DNA from: a virus
IMG/VR virus record: IMGVR_UViG_3300025010_000009
Span: 1 to 64,000 of that record
DNA: 64,000 bases
Direction: 5' to 3' (one strand)
The position numbers and the translations under genes were made by a program. Position 1 is the first letter of the stretch. Each line of letters opens with the position of its first letter. Below the pieces are notes generated by a model that saw only the letters and a list, made by a program, of their open reading frames with translations, was not told where the DNA came from and did not search any database. This document shows, piece by piece, positions 16,142-24,654 of this stretch.

Positions 16142-16396
16142 ATGCGTTTTCAAAAAGGGCAGAATATAGCTCTTCAGTATATTAATAGTCGTATGTCAGC
16201 ATTAAAAATAAAGGTTGAAAATGCTTGGTATGAAAAGGGGGATAAGGTAAAATGGTTAGCTCCTGATGGGCATATAATGACAGGGGTGGTTACTTTTTCT
16301 TTTATGGATGGAGTTTTGACAGTAATGCCGGATCAACCTAATGATAATGGAAAAAGATCTCCTATCCGTATTAATCATAATCAGGTAATTAAATAA
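16142..16396 (+). CDS. Small protein, possible FENG relative with SH3-like body (84 aa)
   Basis: AGGGAGG precedes ATG 16142. N-terminus MRFQKGQNIALQYINSR is a weak match to the FENG head (F-Q-K-G-x3-A). The body KGDKVKWLAPDGHIMTGVV and RINHNQVI resembles a small KOW/SH3-like barrel, similar in character to the interrupted N-terminus at 2961. Second moron between sheath and tube. Function unknown. Confidence 0.7.
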   Translation: MRFQKGQNIALQYINSRMSALKIKVENAWYEKGDKVKWLAPDGHIMTGVVTFSFMDGVLTVMPDQPNDNGKRSPIRINHNQVIK

Positions 16397-16412
16397 AGGA
16401 GGATAATAACAA

Positions 16413-16865
16413 ATGCGATTAAATCTTTATGCACAGAATAGACACACTCTCATTATTGACGGCGTACCAATCAGTGGCTTTGCTGATGGGGATTGGCTTC
16501 AGATGAAAGTCGATGGTAATGCAGCGGCAAGAACCCAGGGCGGAGATGGCCCGTCAATGAATTTGAGTACTGCCCAGGGTGGTACTATTACAGTTAACCT
16601 CCTGCCCACAAGTCCGGCTCTTGGGGTTTTATACTCAATTCGGGATGCGCAAAGGGTTAACCCCCGTATGTTCAGTATTGTACTCATGACAGGAGTTGAG
16701 GAGGTAATTAAGGGTGCTGGTTGTGCCTTTGGTGATACCCCCCAATTTCAATCTGGCGGGCCGACTATGCAGGGCAGGCAGTTTGTGTTTGAATGCCTTG
16801 AAATTCAATTGGATACCAGTGCTATAGAGTCCGTAGTGGGCGGCTTTGTAGGCGCACTACTTTAA
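16413..16865 (+). CDS. Tail tube protein (DUF3277)
   Basis: 150 residues after AAGGAGG. Matches the DUF3277/KPP10 Orf10-like tube family: NRHTLIIDGVPISGFADGDW at the start, GGDGPSMNLSTAQGGTITVNL, SALGVLYSI-type helix, and C-terminal GRQFVFECLEIQLD. It forms the inner tube of the tail, following the sheath gene in the standard order. Confidence 0.87.
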   Translation: MRLNLYAQNRHTLIIDGVPISGFADGDWLQMKVDGNAAARTQGGDGPSMNLSTAQGGTITVNLLPTSPALGVLYSIRDAQRVNPRMFSIVLMTGVEEVIKGAGCAFGDTPQFQSGGPTMQGRQFVFECLEIQLDTSAIESVVGGFVGALL

Positions 16866-16872
16866 TACTGTC

Positions 16873-16966
16873 GAGAACCCACTTGTTTTAAACGGAGCCG
16901 GGCTTTTAGCCCCTATCCTATAGGGTACTACCCCCTTAACTAAAAACTGCGGAGAAGCGAAACAAA
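16873..16966 (+). repeat. Dispersed structured repeat element, copy B (5' UTR of tail chaperone)
   Basis: 94 bp with the same ends as copy A: GAGAACCCACTTGT at the left and CGGAGAAGCGAAACAAA at the right, the latter abutting ATG 16967. The internal hairpin differs in sequence, but CTTTTAG and CTAAAAA can still pair around a CCTATAGG core. GGAG within the conserved right end is the only ribosome-binding candidate for the chaperone gene, so the element may govern its translation (inference). Confidence 0.7.
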
Positions 16967-17449
16967 ATGGAAAAACGGGAAAAAGCAGTTGATGACCGGG
17001 TATATACTATGCTGGTGCCCCCGGTTAGGCCAGCAATGCGTTTGTGTACGAGGGTGTCTGTATTGATTGGGCCTGTTCTTGGTACACTCATTCCGATGGT
17101 AAAATCCCTTGGTACAGATGTTGAAAACGCTGGGTGGGATAAGCTCCGACTTTCCCTAGATGATTTTGGGTCTGTTCTGGATAAAGTTGATCCTGATAAA
17201 GTTGATGCCCTGTTCATGGAAGCCGTCACGTCCTCAAAATTAACCTGTGGGGGGCAAACCCTTTGTACTGAGGCTGATTTTGAGCGTCATTTTATGAACC
17301 ACCGTGGGGATGTCTACCCAGTCAGTATCTGGGTGCTCTGGGAGTGCATCCGTGATTTTTTTCCGCAATTGGGAGCCTTCGCCCAGACTGTCAAGGACAA
17401 GACAGCCCAGGCGGTGATGGTATCCCGATCCCTTCAGGGTGGGAAATAG
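16967..17449 (+). CDS. Tail assembly chaperone, short form
   Basis: 160 residues directly upstream of the tape-measure region, as expected for tail assembly chaperones of myoviruses. Helical and acidic, with DKLRLSLDDFGSVLDKVDPD and WVLWECIRDFFPQLG. Seven consecutive T at 17356-17362 form T_TTT_TTT in frame (GAT TTT TTT), a canonical -1 slippery site. The short form ends at TAG 17447. Copy B of the structured repeat precedes the start without spacing. Confidence 0.78.
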   Translation: MEKREKAVDDRVYTMLVPPVRPAMRLCTRVSVLIGPVLGTLIPMVKSLGTDVENAGWDKLRLSLDDFGSVLDKVDPDKVDALFMEAVTSSKLTCGGQTLCTEADFERHFMNHRGDVYPVSIWVLWECIRDFFPQLGAFAQTVKDKTAQAVMVSRSLQGGK

Positions 17450-17664
17450 ACTGGTGGTGTGGGCGGCCTGTCTGGGCAGGTTTATGCTCTTGGATTGAAT
17501 TAAATAATATGAGCGTTATTGACCTTATGGAAATGCATCGGAGCCTTAACCTTAAAGATTGGCTGGAGTACCGAAGTTATGAACAAGCGCAAGCGCAAGT
17601 TCAGGTTCAGGTTCAGGCTCAGGCTCAGGCTCAAACGCGAACAAGACAAGGGGGTGGTAGATGA
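16967..17664 (+). CDS. Tail assembly chaperone, -1 frameshift long form
   Basis: Slippage at 17356-17362 would join the first 132 codons to a -1 frame of 100 codons ending TGA 17662. The extension contains IPSGWEIDWWCGRPVWAG, then VIDLMEMHRSLNLKDW, then a Gln-alternating tail (EQAQAQVQVQVQAQAQ). A WW-x2-RP motif is typical of frameshift products of myovirus chaperone pairs. The frame downstream of the short-form stop is open and its end overlaps the next ATG (ATGA), supporting real translation. Frameshift efficiency unknown. Confidence 0.72.
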
Positions 17665-17975
17665 CAATAGATGTTGCAACAGCAATCATGCTATTAGGTG
17701 GTATTGTAGGGCTCAGTGTAGTAAATGAGCTTGTTAAGATTTTCTTTCAACGACTGAGGACATCAGATTACATGACTGAGAAAAAGTGTGGAATTCAACA
17801 GGCACTATGTCAGCAGGGAAGAGAAACTGAGGAAGAAACTCTTGCCCAGGAAGTAGCTGATGTCAAAAAGGATATAGCGTGTGTAAAGGATAAGGTAGAC
17901 GCTATTGCAAAGTTGCTAATGAAAATGGCAGTTGAAATGAAGATCAACCCCAGAGATATTGAAGGAATTATGTAA
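17661..17975 (+). CDS. Small membrane-anchored coiled-coil protein (104 aa)
   Basis: One N-terminal hydrophobic segment (about residues 5-28, IMLLGGIVGLSVVNELVKIF) followed by a charged helix with heptads (LAQEVADVKKDIACVKDKVDAI). Lies between chaperone and tape-measure genes with ATGA-type overlaps on both sides. Topology is like a spanin or type III holin-like protein, or a tape-measure partner. I cannot decide which. Confidence 0.65.
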   Translation: MTIDVATAIMLLGGIVGLSVVNELVKIFFQRLRTSDYMTEKKCGIQQALCQQGRETEEETLAQEVADVKKDIACVKDKVDAIAKLLMKMAVEMKINPRDIEGIM

Positions 17976-19603
17976 TGCCTACTGTTATTGATGAACTTGT
18001 AACTATATTAGGCCTGGATATTGCTTCTGGAGTGGCTGCAAAAGTCCAGAAGTTTAATGCCGGACTTGATGGTGTTACCCGGTTTGCGGGCTGGGCCGGA
18101 GCTGCCCTTGTAGCAGCTGCTGGTAGTGTTGCTTATTTTGTTGAGCGTGCAAGTCAGGCTGCAGCAGAACTTGACAAATTTCATCAATTAACAGGTATCT
18201 CAACCACCAGTCTTCAGGGTCTTCAGTTTGCGGTAGAACAGGCAGGAGGTAGTGCAGATAGCCTGACTAGTGATTTAATGTCCTTGACCAAAGGGATGTC
18301 AAGCCCTATTCCGGGTGAGTTTAACCATGCTCTGTTTATGCTCGGGATAAACTTGAGAAAAGCCAGTGGAGAGGCCAAAACTGCTGATGAGGTTTTGCTG
18401 GATATTGCGGATAGACTTAAGGGTATGTCTACAATTCAGCAAATTCAGTGGGCAAGTCGTATCGGCCTTAGTAATGACACAATCCTCTTACTTCAGCAGG
18501 GACGGGGAGAAATTGAACGCCTGGTCCAACAGGCTAAGAATATTCCTACAATTGTAGGACCCCAGCAATTAAAAGATGCACGTGAGTTTGTTATCCAATT
18601 AGCAATGGCCCGGCGTATCCTGACCTATTTGGGGCAAGAGGCTTCAAGTGCGGCTGGCCCTGCCCTACAAGCCCTTGTTGGTGACTTTTCTGATTGGTTG
18701 AGGCTCAATAAAGAGTTTATCCAATTAGGTCTTAAAAATTTTATTGACGGCGTTGTAGATGGTTTTGGTCGTTTTGGTCAAGTGATTAGATCAGTTAGGG
18801 AGGAGGTTGAATACTATTTACCGCAGGCCAGTAAATTTATCCAGGCTCTTACAGACGCTCACACTATTTCTGCTGTGGTTTTTGCAACGCTGACGGCTTT
18901 AGCGGGTGTGCTGGCATTAATGACTGTTAAATTTGCGGCCATTGCGGCCGCAATACTGGCAGCTGCTCTTGTGTTTGAGGACTTTCTGACCTATTTACGG
19001 GGTGGGAGTTCAGAAATAGGGAAATTAATTATCTGGGTTGATAAGATGTATACTCAATTCAGTAAGAAATTTCCGGCCATAACTGATATATTAAAAAGTT
19101 TTGCCAGTGTCATTAAGGGCGTAGTAGTCATAAGCATAGACGCCGTGACAAAGAGCGTACGCTTACTTTGGGAGGGGTTAAAGATGATGGGCGGGGCTCT
19201 GAGTTGGGTGCTTGATAAAGTAGAGGGTGGCATGTCCTTCTTGGGGTTTGGAACTGGATCAGATATGTCACCTCTAACCCAATCAGTTATGAATGAAATT
19301 GCTGTTAAGGTTTCTACTTTTGGAACTGGACTTGTACAAGATGCGCAAAAGTTTAACAATACGCAAGCTCCTATACCCCCAGCACTGCAACAAGGAGTGG
19401 GTATGCCCCCGGCTGAAGTTGGTATAGATCGACAAAAGTCTACTGGATCTGAAATGAAGGAATGGCAACAAAAAGTTGAGATTAAGCAGGAATTTCATAT
19501 TCAGGGGGATAATGCTATGGGTATAGCTGCAGAAACGAGTAGGAAAATGGAAACTGCATTACACCAGTTATTCCCTGGGGGTCTTGCCCCGGTTTCAAAT
19601 TAA
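17975..19603 (+). CDS. Tape measure protein
   Basis: 542 residues. N-terminal ILGLDIASGVAAKVQKFNAGL and YFVERASQAAAELDKFHQLTG are typical of tape-measure proteins. Hydrophobic stretches lie near residues 33-55 and about 295-330 (VFATLTALAGVLALM then KFAAIAAAILAAALVFEDF). The C-terminus is Gln-rich. It sets tail length and enters the host membrane during injection. At roughly 0.15 nm per residue this suggests a short tail of about 80 nm (inference). Confidence 0.87.
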   Translation: MPTVIDELVTILGLDIASGVAAKVQKFNAGLDGVTRFAGWAGAALVAAAGSVAYFVERASQAAAELDKFHQLTGISTTSLQGLQFAVEQAGGSADSLTSDLMSLTKGMSSPIPGEFNHALFMLGINLRKASGEAKTADEVLLDIADRLKGMSTIQQIQWASRIGLSNDTILLLQQGRGEIERLVQQAKNIPTIVGPQQLKDAREFVIQLAMARRILTYLGQEASSAAGPALQALVGDFSDWLRLNKEFIQLGLKNFIDGVVDGFGRFGQVIRSVREEVEYYLPQASKFIQALTDAHTISAVVFATLTALAGVLALMTVKFAAIAAAILAAALVFEDFLTYLRGGSSEIGKLIIWVDKMYTQFSKKFPAITDILKSFASVIKGVVVISIDAVTKSVRLLWEGLKMMGGALSWVLDKVEGGMSFLGFGTGSDMSPLTQSVMNEIAVKVSTFGTGLVQDAQKFNNTQAPIPPALQQGVGMPPAEVGIDRQKSTGSEMKEWQQKVEIKQEFHIQGDNAMGIAAETSRKMETALHQLFPGGLAPVSN

Positions 19604-19618
19604 TAATAGGAGAATACC

Positions 19619-20296
19619 GTGGCCTTAACTGATAGACTGCAATTAATATCAAATAGTTTAGTGGGTGGAAATATTGTTTCTGTCCTAACTAGACAGGCTA
19701 TCAGGTTAAATGCCCTTGGTAGTGCAGCAGCTTTTGCTCTGCGTAAAAGTCAATTATACACCCAGGCTCAGGCATATATTCCCCCGGCTATTTTTGTGGC
19801 CGGTATCCCAGTATCAGCCAGGATGCAGGAGGCTTACACCTTTCAATCTGATATTTCCCAGCATCCTGTTGAGTCCGGTGCGCCCGTAACTGACCATGTA
19901 CTCCTGCACCCATTACGAATAAATTTATCATTTGAAATCAGTAATTGGCGTAAGGGTGATGCTGAATATAGTTTATCTCTTTTTGAACTTATGTGGCAAC
20001 AACGTGTTCTTGTTGAGCTATTGACGGAGCATAAGAAAATACCTGATATGGTTCTTATTCATTTTGAGGCCGCAAACACAACACCTGTATGGGGTAGACT
20101 TGAATGTCGGGCAACCTTTCAACAGGTAAAATTAGTTGAACTTGAAACAGCTCCATACCCAGAGGAAAAGGTCACCCCCACTGAAAATACAGGAGGGGAG
20201 GATGTATCAAAAAGCGCAGAATCCCCAGTGGATCAGGGACAACAAACCCCGCAGGATAAATCAGGGTTAACAAATTTATTGGATTTGTTCAGATGA
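19619..20296 (+). CDS. Baseplate Dit-like / distal tube protein
   Basis: GTG start after AGGAG; 225 residues. Contains PPAIFVAGIPVSARMQEAYTF and LHPLRINLSFEISNWRKGDA, matching Dit-like baseplate proteins that attach tube to hub. Residues beyond 185 are a Pro/Thr/Gln-rich flexible tail (VTPTENTGGEDVSKSAESP). Placement right after the tape measure is standard. Confidence 0.75.
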   Translation: MALTDRLQLISNSLVGGNIVSVLTRQAIRLNALGSAAAFALRKSQLYTQAQAYIPPAIFVAGIPVSARMQEAYTFQSDISQHPVESGAPVTDHVLLHPLRINLSFEISNWRKGDAEYSLSLFELMWQQRVLVELLTEHKKIPDMVLIHFEAANTTPVWGRLECRATFQQVKLVELETAPYPEEKVTPTENTGGEDVSKSAESPVDQGQQTPQDKSGLTNLLDLFR

Positions 20297-20622
20297 AATT
20301 AATTGAACTCACATCAAGCGGGCAGGGGCAGACAGCAGTTGATCTCAATACAGCTGTTGTTACTTTTATTACCCGTTATAACCATTCTGCTGAGGCCTGG
20401 GTATTAGACTTATATGATTCAGAGGGTAATGACATCTTATTAGGCCTGATGCTCCTGCCCGGAATTGACCTGCTTTCCCCATATCAGCACCAGAAACTCC
20501 TATATGGCGGGCTAGTCTTAGTTGAAAAAGAGACAGACGCATATAAGGATCCTGATGGACTTGGTACTAGTACAAAATTGTTATGGTACCCCCCTGGGGA
20601 AGAGGTTGTAATCCCGACATGA
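20293..20622 (+). CDS. Baseplate plug-like protein (Pam3 gp18-like)
   Basis: 109 residues; ATG overlaps the previous stop. Strand-rich with FITRYNHSAEAWVLDLYDSE, LLGLMLLPGIDLLSPY and a late Gly-rich segment, as in the small baseplate plug family named after cyanophage Pam3 gp18. Located between Dit-like and hub genes, the same order as in Pam3-like baseplates. Confidence 0.72.
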   Translation: MKLIELTSSGQGQTAVDLNTAVVTFITRYNHSAEAWVLDLYDSEGNDILLGLMLLPGIDLLSPYQHQKLLYGGLVLVEKETDAYKDPDGLGTSTKLLWYPPGEEVVIPT

Positions 20623-21512
20623 GTAACCAGCCATTTATAAGACAGGTAGAACTTCTAATCGGACCCCTTGAGGAATGGCGTGGGGGTGGTAATCAGGATC
20701 TTGCCCTGCGTATTTTTTCAGACGGCAGCAATGATGGTCTGAGGATAAGGTTTGCAGTTCGTAAACATATAATTAGTACAGCAAGCCCAACAGTTATATC
20801 AGTATATAATCTTGGACCAAAATTAAGAGCAAGCCTTCAAAAATCTAATGCTCAAATTGTTCTCCGGGCTGGGTGGGCAAATACAGGCTTGACTACAATA
20901 TTTAGTGGCTCCCTTCTGGCCTGTGTTCACCAAAGAGAAGGTGCTGATATTGTAACACAATTAATTAGTTTATCTGGTTTTGGCGGGTGCGCTCGTACAA
21001 CAATTGCTGGAACATTTACTGAGGGGGCGTCAATAACTGAAATTGTGACAGGGTTTGCTGGTGTTATACCGGGGGTTAAAGTTGACCCAAAATTGATTCA
21101 AATATCTGAACATTTTGTTGGTAGTCAGGGTATGTCCTTCCCACCTATTCCGGTGGCTGAGGCCCTTGATAAACTTGCTCGGGTTTATGGTTTTAGTTGG
21201 TGGATTGATAAGGGTTATTTTCATGCTCTTGATGATGAACAATCTATTTCTGGCGGTGAGGTATTCCTGAGTACCAATAATGGATTTTTATTCAGAGTGG
21301 AGCCTATGTTAGTTTCCCCTATGCAAGTGAAAGCAGGGGTTTCAGTACATTCCCTATTTAACCCTGGAATTGAGGCAGGTAAGACAGTAAGGATTGAGAG
21401 CACTGTAAATCCGCAGCTTAATGGTAGTTACAAGGTACACACCCTTAGTCATTCGGGTGATACTCATGGAAGTCAATGGGATACCCATGTGGAAAGTTGG
21501 GTGGTGGTCTAA
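20619..21512 (+). CDS. Baseplate hub protein (gp27/gpD-like)
   Basis: Start ATG 20619 in ATGA overlap; about 297 residues. The pattern RIRFAVRKHIISTASPTVIS, SVYNLGPKLRASL and later IPVAEALDKLARVYGFSWWI with SLFNPGIEAGKTVRIES and LSHSGDTHGSQWDTHVES is characteristic of phage baseplate hub proteins of the gp27/gpD type that form the trimeric hub above the spike. The next gene is the spike. Confidence 0.8.
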   Translation: MSNQPFIRQVELLIGPLEEWRGGGNQDLALRIFSDGSNDGLRIRFAVRKHIISTASPTVISVYNLGPKLRASLQKSNAQIVLRAGWANTGLTTIFSGSLLACVHQREGADIVTQLISLSGFGGCARTTIAGTFTEGASITEIVTGFAGVIPGVKVDPKLIQISEHFVGSQGMSFPPIPVAEALDKLARVYGFSWWIDKGYFHALDDEQSISGGEVFLSTNNGFLFRVEPMLVSPMQVKAGVSVHSLFNPGIEAGKTVRIESTVNPQLNGSYKVHTLSHSGDTHGSQWDTHVESWVVV

Positions 21513-22232
21513 ATGGATACTAGAACATCTGATCAAATAACGCAAATGAGGGAAATTATTGACCGCGCCCTCTCTAGGATTAATACATGTATTCCTGGTG
21601 TTATCCAATCATTTAATCCACTGACTCAGACTGCTAGTGTTACTCCAGCAGTTCAGAGTAAAAAGATAGTGGATGGGGTTGTATCCTATGAGGATTACCC
21701 GGTGGTCATTAATGTGCCTGTGGTATTTCCGTTTGTTACTGTTCAGGGCTTTGCACTTACCCTGCCTATTTCAGCTGGAGATGCCTGTATATTGATATTT
21801 GCTCAACGGGCTCTGGATAATTGGCATGATCATGGGGGAGTACAACCCCCGGAAATGACTAATGGTGGTTGTCGTCATCATGATCTTACGGACGCAATAG
21901 CAATTCTGGCGGCACCCCCGGCGCCGAATGCGCTTTCTGCTTGGAATACTACGGGTATTGAACTTAGAAATGAGGATAGATCAAATCGGATTACCCTTGA
22001 CGATACTGGAATTACTCTATGGGTAGGCTCCAGTACAAGAATTGTGATTACAGACGGACAAATCCTCTTTCAGGTTGGGACAAAAACATTTACTATGACT
22101 GAAACTAATATTGAATCTAATATCACTATTAATACCACTGGAGATATTATTTCCAATGATGTGGTACTTGATAGTCATGTACATAGTGGGGTAGAACCCG
22201 GTAGCGGTACAACTGGAGGACCTGTAGTATGA
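21513..22232 (+). CDS. Membrane-puncturing spike protein (Gp138/gpV-like)
   Basis: 239 residues. Resembles the Gp138 N-terminal OB-fold family (CIPGVIQSFNPLTQTASVTP; LPISAGDACILIFAQRALD; HHDLTDAIAIL), followed by repeated beta strands (RIVITDGQILFQVG; ESNITINTTGDIIS) forming a beta-helix spike. It ends with DSHVHSGVEPGSGTTGG, whose His-x-His is the usual iron-binding tip motif. It pierces the outer membrane on sheath contraction, consistent with a Gram-negative host. Confidence 0.85.
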   Translation: MDTRTSDQITQMREIIDRALSRINTCIPGVIQSFNPLTQTASVTPAVQSKKIVDGVVSYEDYPVVINVPVVFPFVTVQGFALTLPISAGDACILIFAQRALDNWHDHGGVQPPEMTNGGCRHHDLTDAIAILAAPPAPNALSAWNTTGIELRNEDRSNRITLDDTGITLWVGSSTRIVITDGQILFQVGTKTFTMTETNIESNITINTTGDIISNDVVLDSHVHSGVEPGSGTTGGPVV

Positions 22233-22615
22233 GTATGACCTGGGGAATAAGTCTTGACTACCATGATCTTGTAGTAGATACAGGGGGCACACTCTTAAAA
22301 GTATATGGTGCTGAGGAAGTACGTCAGCGCATTCTCGTGTCCTTGCTTCATCATTGGGAAGAGTATTTTTTGAACGTACCGGCTGGGGTGCCCTGGTATC
22401 AGCTTATACTAGGTAGTAAGGATAAAAAGATGGTTGAAACTATTTTACGCAGACGGGTTCTTGAGGTTCCGGGTGTTGCCAGTATCCTTGACTTTCAGCT
22501 TGTTTGGCCGAGTACAACAACAGCTCGACAGATGGAAGTATACATGAGTGTTGAGGTCTTAGGCCAGGATGCCCCTGAAATTGTAGACCTAACTGCAGCT
22601 ATTCTTTTACAATAA
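22229..22615 (+). CDS. Baseplate wedge protein (gp25-like)
   Basis: 128 residues, ATGA overlap with the spike gene. Motif EEVRQRILVSLLHHWEEYF followed by NVPAGVPWYQLILG and LRRRVLEVPGV fits the gp25/GPW lysozyme-like wedge family. It precedes the J-like gene as in many myoviruses. Confidence 0.8.
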   Translation: MSMTWGISLDYHDLVVDTGGTLLKVYGAEEVRQRILVSLLHHWEEYFLNVPAGVPWYQLILGSKDKKMVETILRRRVLEVPGVASILDFQLVWPSTTTARQMEVYMSVEVLGQDAPEIVDLTAAILLQ

Positions 22616-22625
22616 AGGAAATGCC

Positions 22626-23846
22626 ATGACTGAATTTGGAATAAATGAGACTGGTTTTAACCTGAAGCGTCTGGCAGATATTCTTGCTGATATGAAGACT
22701 GCTTTATCTACTGTAACAGATCCAATTACAGGTGAAAGCCTTACTCCTGATTTACTTGATGAAAATGATCCACTTATTCAATTGGTCAATACCTTTAGTG
22801 ATACCCTGGCCTTAGGTTGGGAGCAACTTCAACTTGCATATAATCAATTTGATCCCCTAAAGGCTACGGGGGCTGGCCTATCTGGATTGGTACAGCTTAA
22901 TAAGCTATCTCGTCAGGCAGGTAGTAAGTCAACAGTAGTCTTGACCTTGACTGGTACTGTTGACAAATCTGTTCCTGCGGGCAAGATTGTTACTGATATG
23001 AATTCTACCTATAATTGGGTTCTACCCGCATTTACATTTGATGGCGCTGGTGAGGCTACTGTTACAGCAACGGCTTCAGAATATGGGCCATCAACAGCAT
23101 TAGCTGGCACTCTCGTTAAAATTGTAACCCCGTATTCAGGTTGGACCTCAGTTACAAATGCTGCTGATGCCATAGTAGGTACAGATGAAGAGACGGATTC
23201 AGAGTTAAGAACTCGACAACAGGATAGCACTGCAACAGGTGGAGCTACTATTGAAAGTATTTACACTGCACTTTTAGCACTTGATGGGGTCACCTATGCG
23301 CACGTATACCAGAATATAACTGATGTTGTAGATTCTCGGGGAATACCTGCTCATCAGGTTGCTGTTGTTATTTTAGGCGGTGATGACGGAGAGATAGCAG
23401 ATGTCCTCTTTAACCATATGCCTGCTGGGGTATCTACATATGGTACTTCCTCAGATACTGTAACAGATACCCAGGGCATTACCTATACCTATTATTTTAC
23501 TCGGCCTGCTGAGATTGATATATATATTGATATTGAGGTTGAAGTTGTTGACACTTCTCTCTGGCCGGATGATGGGGATGATCAAATTAAGGCCGCAATT
23601 CTGGCTTATGCTGTTTATGGTCGGGATGGACTGGGTATCCCGGCCGGATTTGACCCTGATGGATACCCCCCTGGGCAGAGCGTTTACGCCAGTGAACAAT
23701 ATACTCCAATTAATAGTATTCAGGGACATAGGGTTGTATCTGTTTATGTAGATACAACTCCAAGTCCAGCAGCGGTGTCTGTTAGTATTGATTGGAATGA
23801 AATTGCAGTATTTGATGCCGCGAATATAAATATTACAGTGAGTTAA
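22626..23846 (+). CDS. Baseplate J-like protein
   Basis: 406 residues. N-terminal FGINETGFNLKRLADILADM, central GTDEETDSELRTRQQ and later RDGLGIPAGFDPDGYPPGQS match the baseplate J (P2 gpJ / T4 gp6) wedge family. It forms the inner baseplate ring. Directly downstream of the gp25-like gene. Confidence 0.85.
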   Translation: MTEFGINETGFNLKRLADILADMKTALSTVTDPITGESLTPDLLDENDPLIQLVNTFSDTLALGWEQLQLAYNQFDPLKATGAGLSGLVQLNKLSRQAGSKSTVVLTLTGTVDKSVPAGKIVTDMNSTYNWVLPAFTFDGAGEATVTATASEYGPSTALAGTLVKIVTPYSGWTSVTNAADAIVGTDEETDSELRTRQQDSTATGGATIESIYTALLALDGVTYAHVYQNITDVVDSRGIPAHQVAVVILGGDDGEIADVLFNHMPAGVSTYGTSSDTVTDTQGITYTYYFTRPAEIDIYIDIEVEVVDTSLWPDDGDDQIKAAILAYAVYGRDGLGIPAGFDPDGYPPGQSVYASEQYTPINSIQGHRVVSVYVDTTPSPAAVSVSIDWNEIAVFDAANINITVS

Positions 23847-23848
23847 TC

Positions 23849-24640
23849 ATGACATTTCAATCTGTAGAATTTCCAGAAATTGATATTGAAACCAGGGCAT
23901 TGAGTAGGGTTTTACTACAATTCCGAAAGTCTCCGGTATTCCTCCAGGTATTGGAGGCCATGATGTCTGAATTAACAGCATTTGTAACAGCTGTACAACA
24001 GGTAATGGAATATCGTACGTGCGCAAATGCTGAGGGGGAAAATCTTGATGTACTGGGGCGGATTGTTGGACAATTTCGAGAGTTAATTAATTATGATGTA
24101 ATTACCTGGTTTACCCCTGATGCAGAGTATGCCCTGCTTAATCAAGCTCCTATATGGGTTACAAATGCACCACTTGCAGAGAGTTTTGAGGCTGATGATT
24201 TTTGGTTCCGGCAACTCATTGAGGGTAAGATTGCTCGAAATTTTGTTCAGTACGGAAGTGTACCTGAAATACAGGATATGGTAAAACGAGCACTTGGCCT
24301 TGATATAAGTATTGTTAATGTGGTTGGTAATCCCCTTACGGTATTAATCATTGTGCCTGATAATACATCATTAAATAATCTATTGCTATTGCAGAGAGTA
24401 GGTAATAACGCAACAGTTGATAGCGTATTTTTCTTACCCCTTCCTGCTGGAGTACAGATAGCGCAGGTAATCTATTGGTCTGATTATTTCTCATCTTGGG
24501 GTACTACTTCAGATTGGTCAGACGTTGGGGATTGGAGTGATACTGGGGATTGGAGTGATACTGGGGATTGGAGTGATACTGGGGATATTGAGGCCCTTGA
24601 TTTTGATGGTCGTGGGGCAATTTTGCCCGGCATAGGATAA
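23849..24640 (+). CDS. Tail/baseplate protein (DUF2612-like) with DWSDTG repeats
   Basis: 263 residues. The middle resembles DUF2612-type baseplate proteins (CANAEGENLDVLGRIVGQF; FWFRQLIEGKIARNFVQYG), a wedge-to-fibre connector. The C-terminus carries tandem D-W-S-D-x-G repeats (about residues 222-246) encoded by an 18-bp DNA repeat. The repeat is rich in Asp/Trp, perhaps a metal-binding or flexible spacer. Confidence 0.75.
   Translation: MTFQSVEFPEIDIETRALSRVLLQFRKSPVFLQVLEAMMSELTAFVTAVQQVMEYRTCANAEGENLDVLGRIVGQFRELINYDVITWFTPDAEYALLNQAPIWVTNAPLAESFEADDFWFRQLIEGKIARNFVQYGSVPEIQDMVKRALGLDISIVNVVGNPLTVLIIVPDNTSLNNLLLLQRVGNNATVDSVFFLPLPAGVQIAQVIYWSDYFSSWGTTSDWSDVGDWSDTGDWSDTGDWSDTGDIEALDFDGRGAILPGIG
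24527..24586 (+). repeat. Tandem 18-bp repeat coding DWSDTG
   Basis: GGGGATTGGAGTGATACT occurs three times without change (24527-24580), with partial and diverged units on both sides. Identical DNA copies indicate recent expansion or gene conversion. Confidence 0.9.
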
Positions 24641-24654
24641 TTTGGAGGATGATT

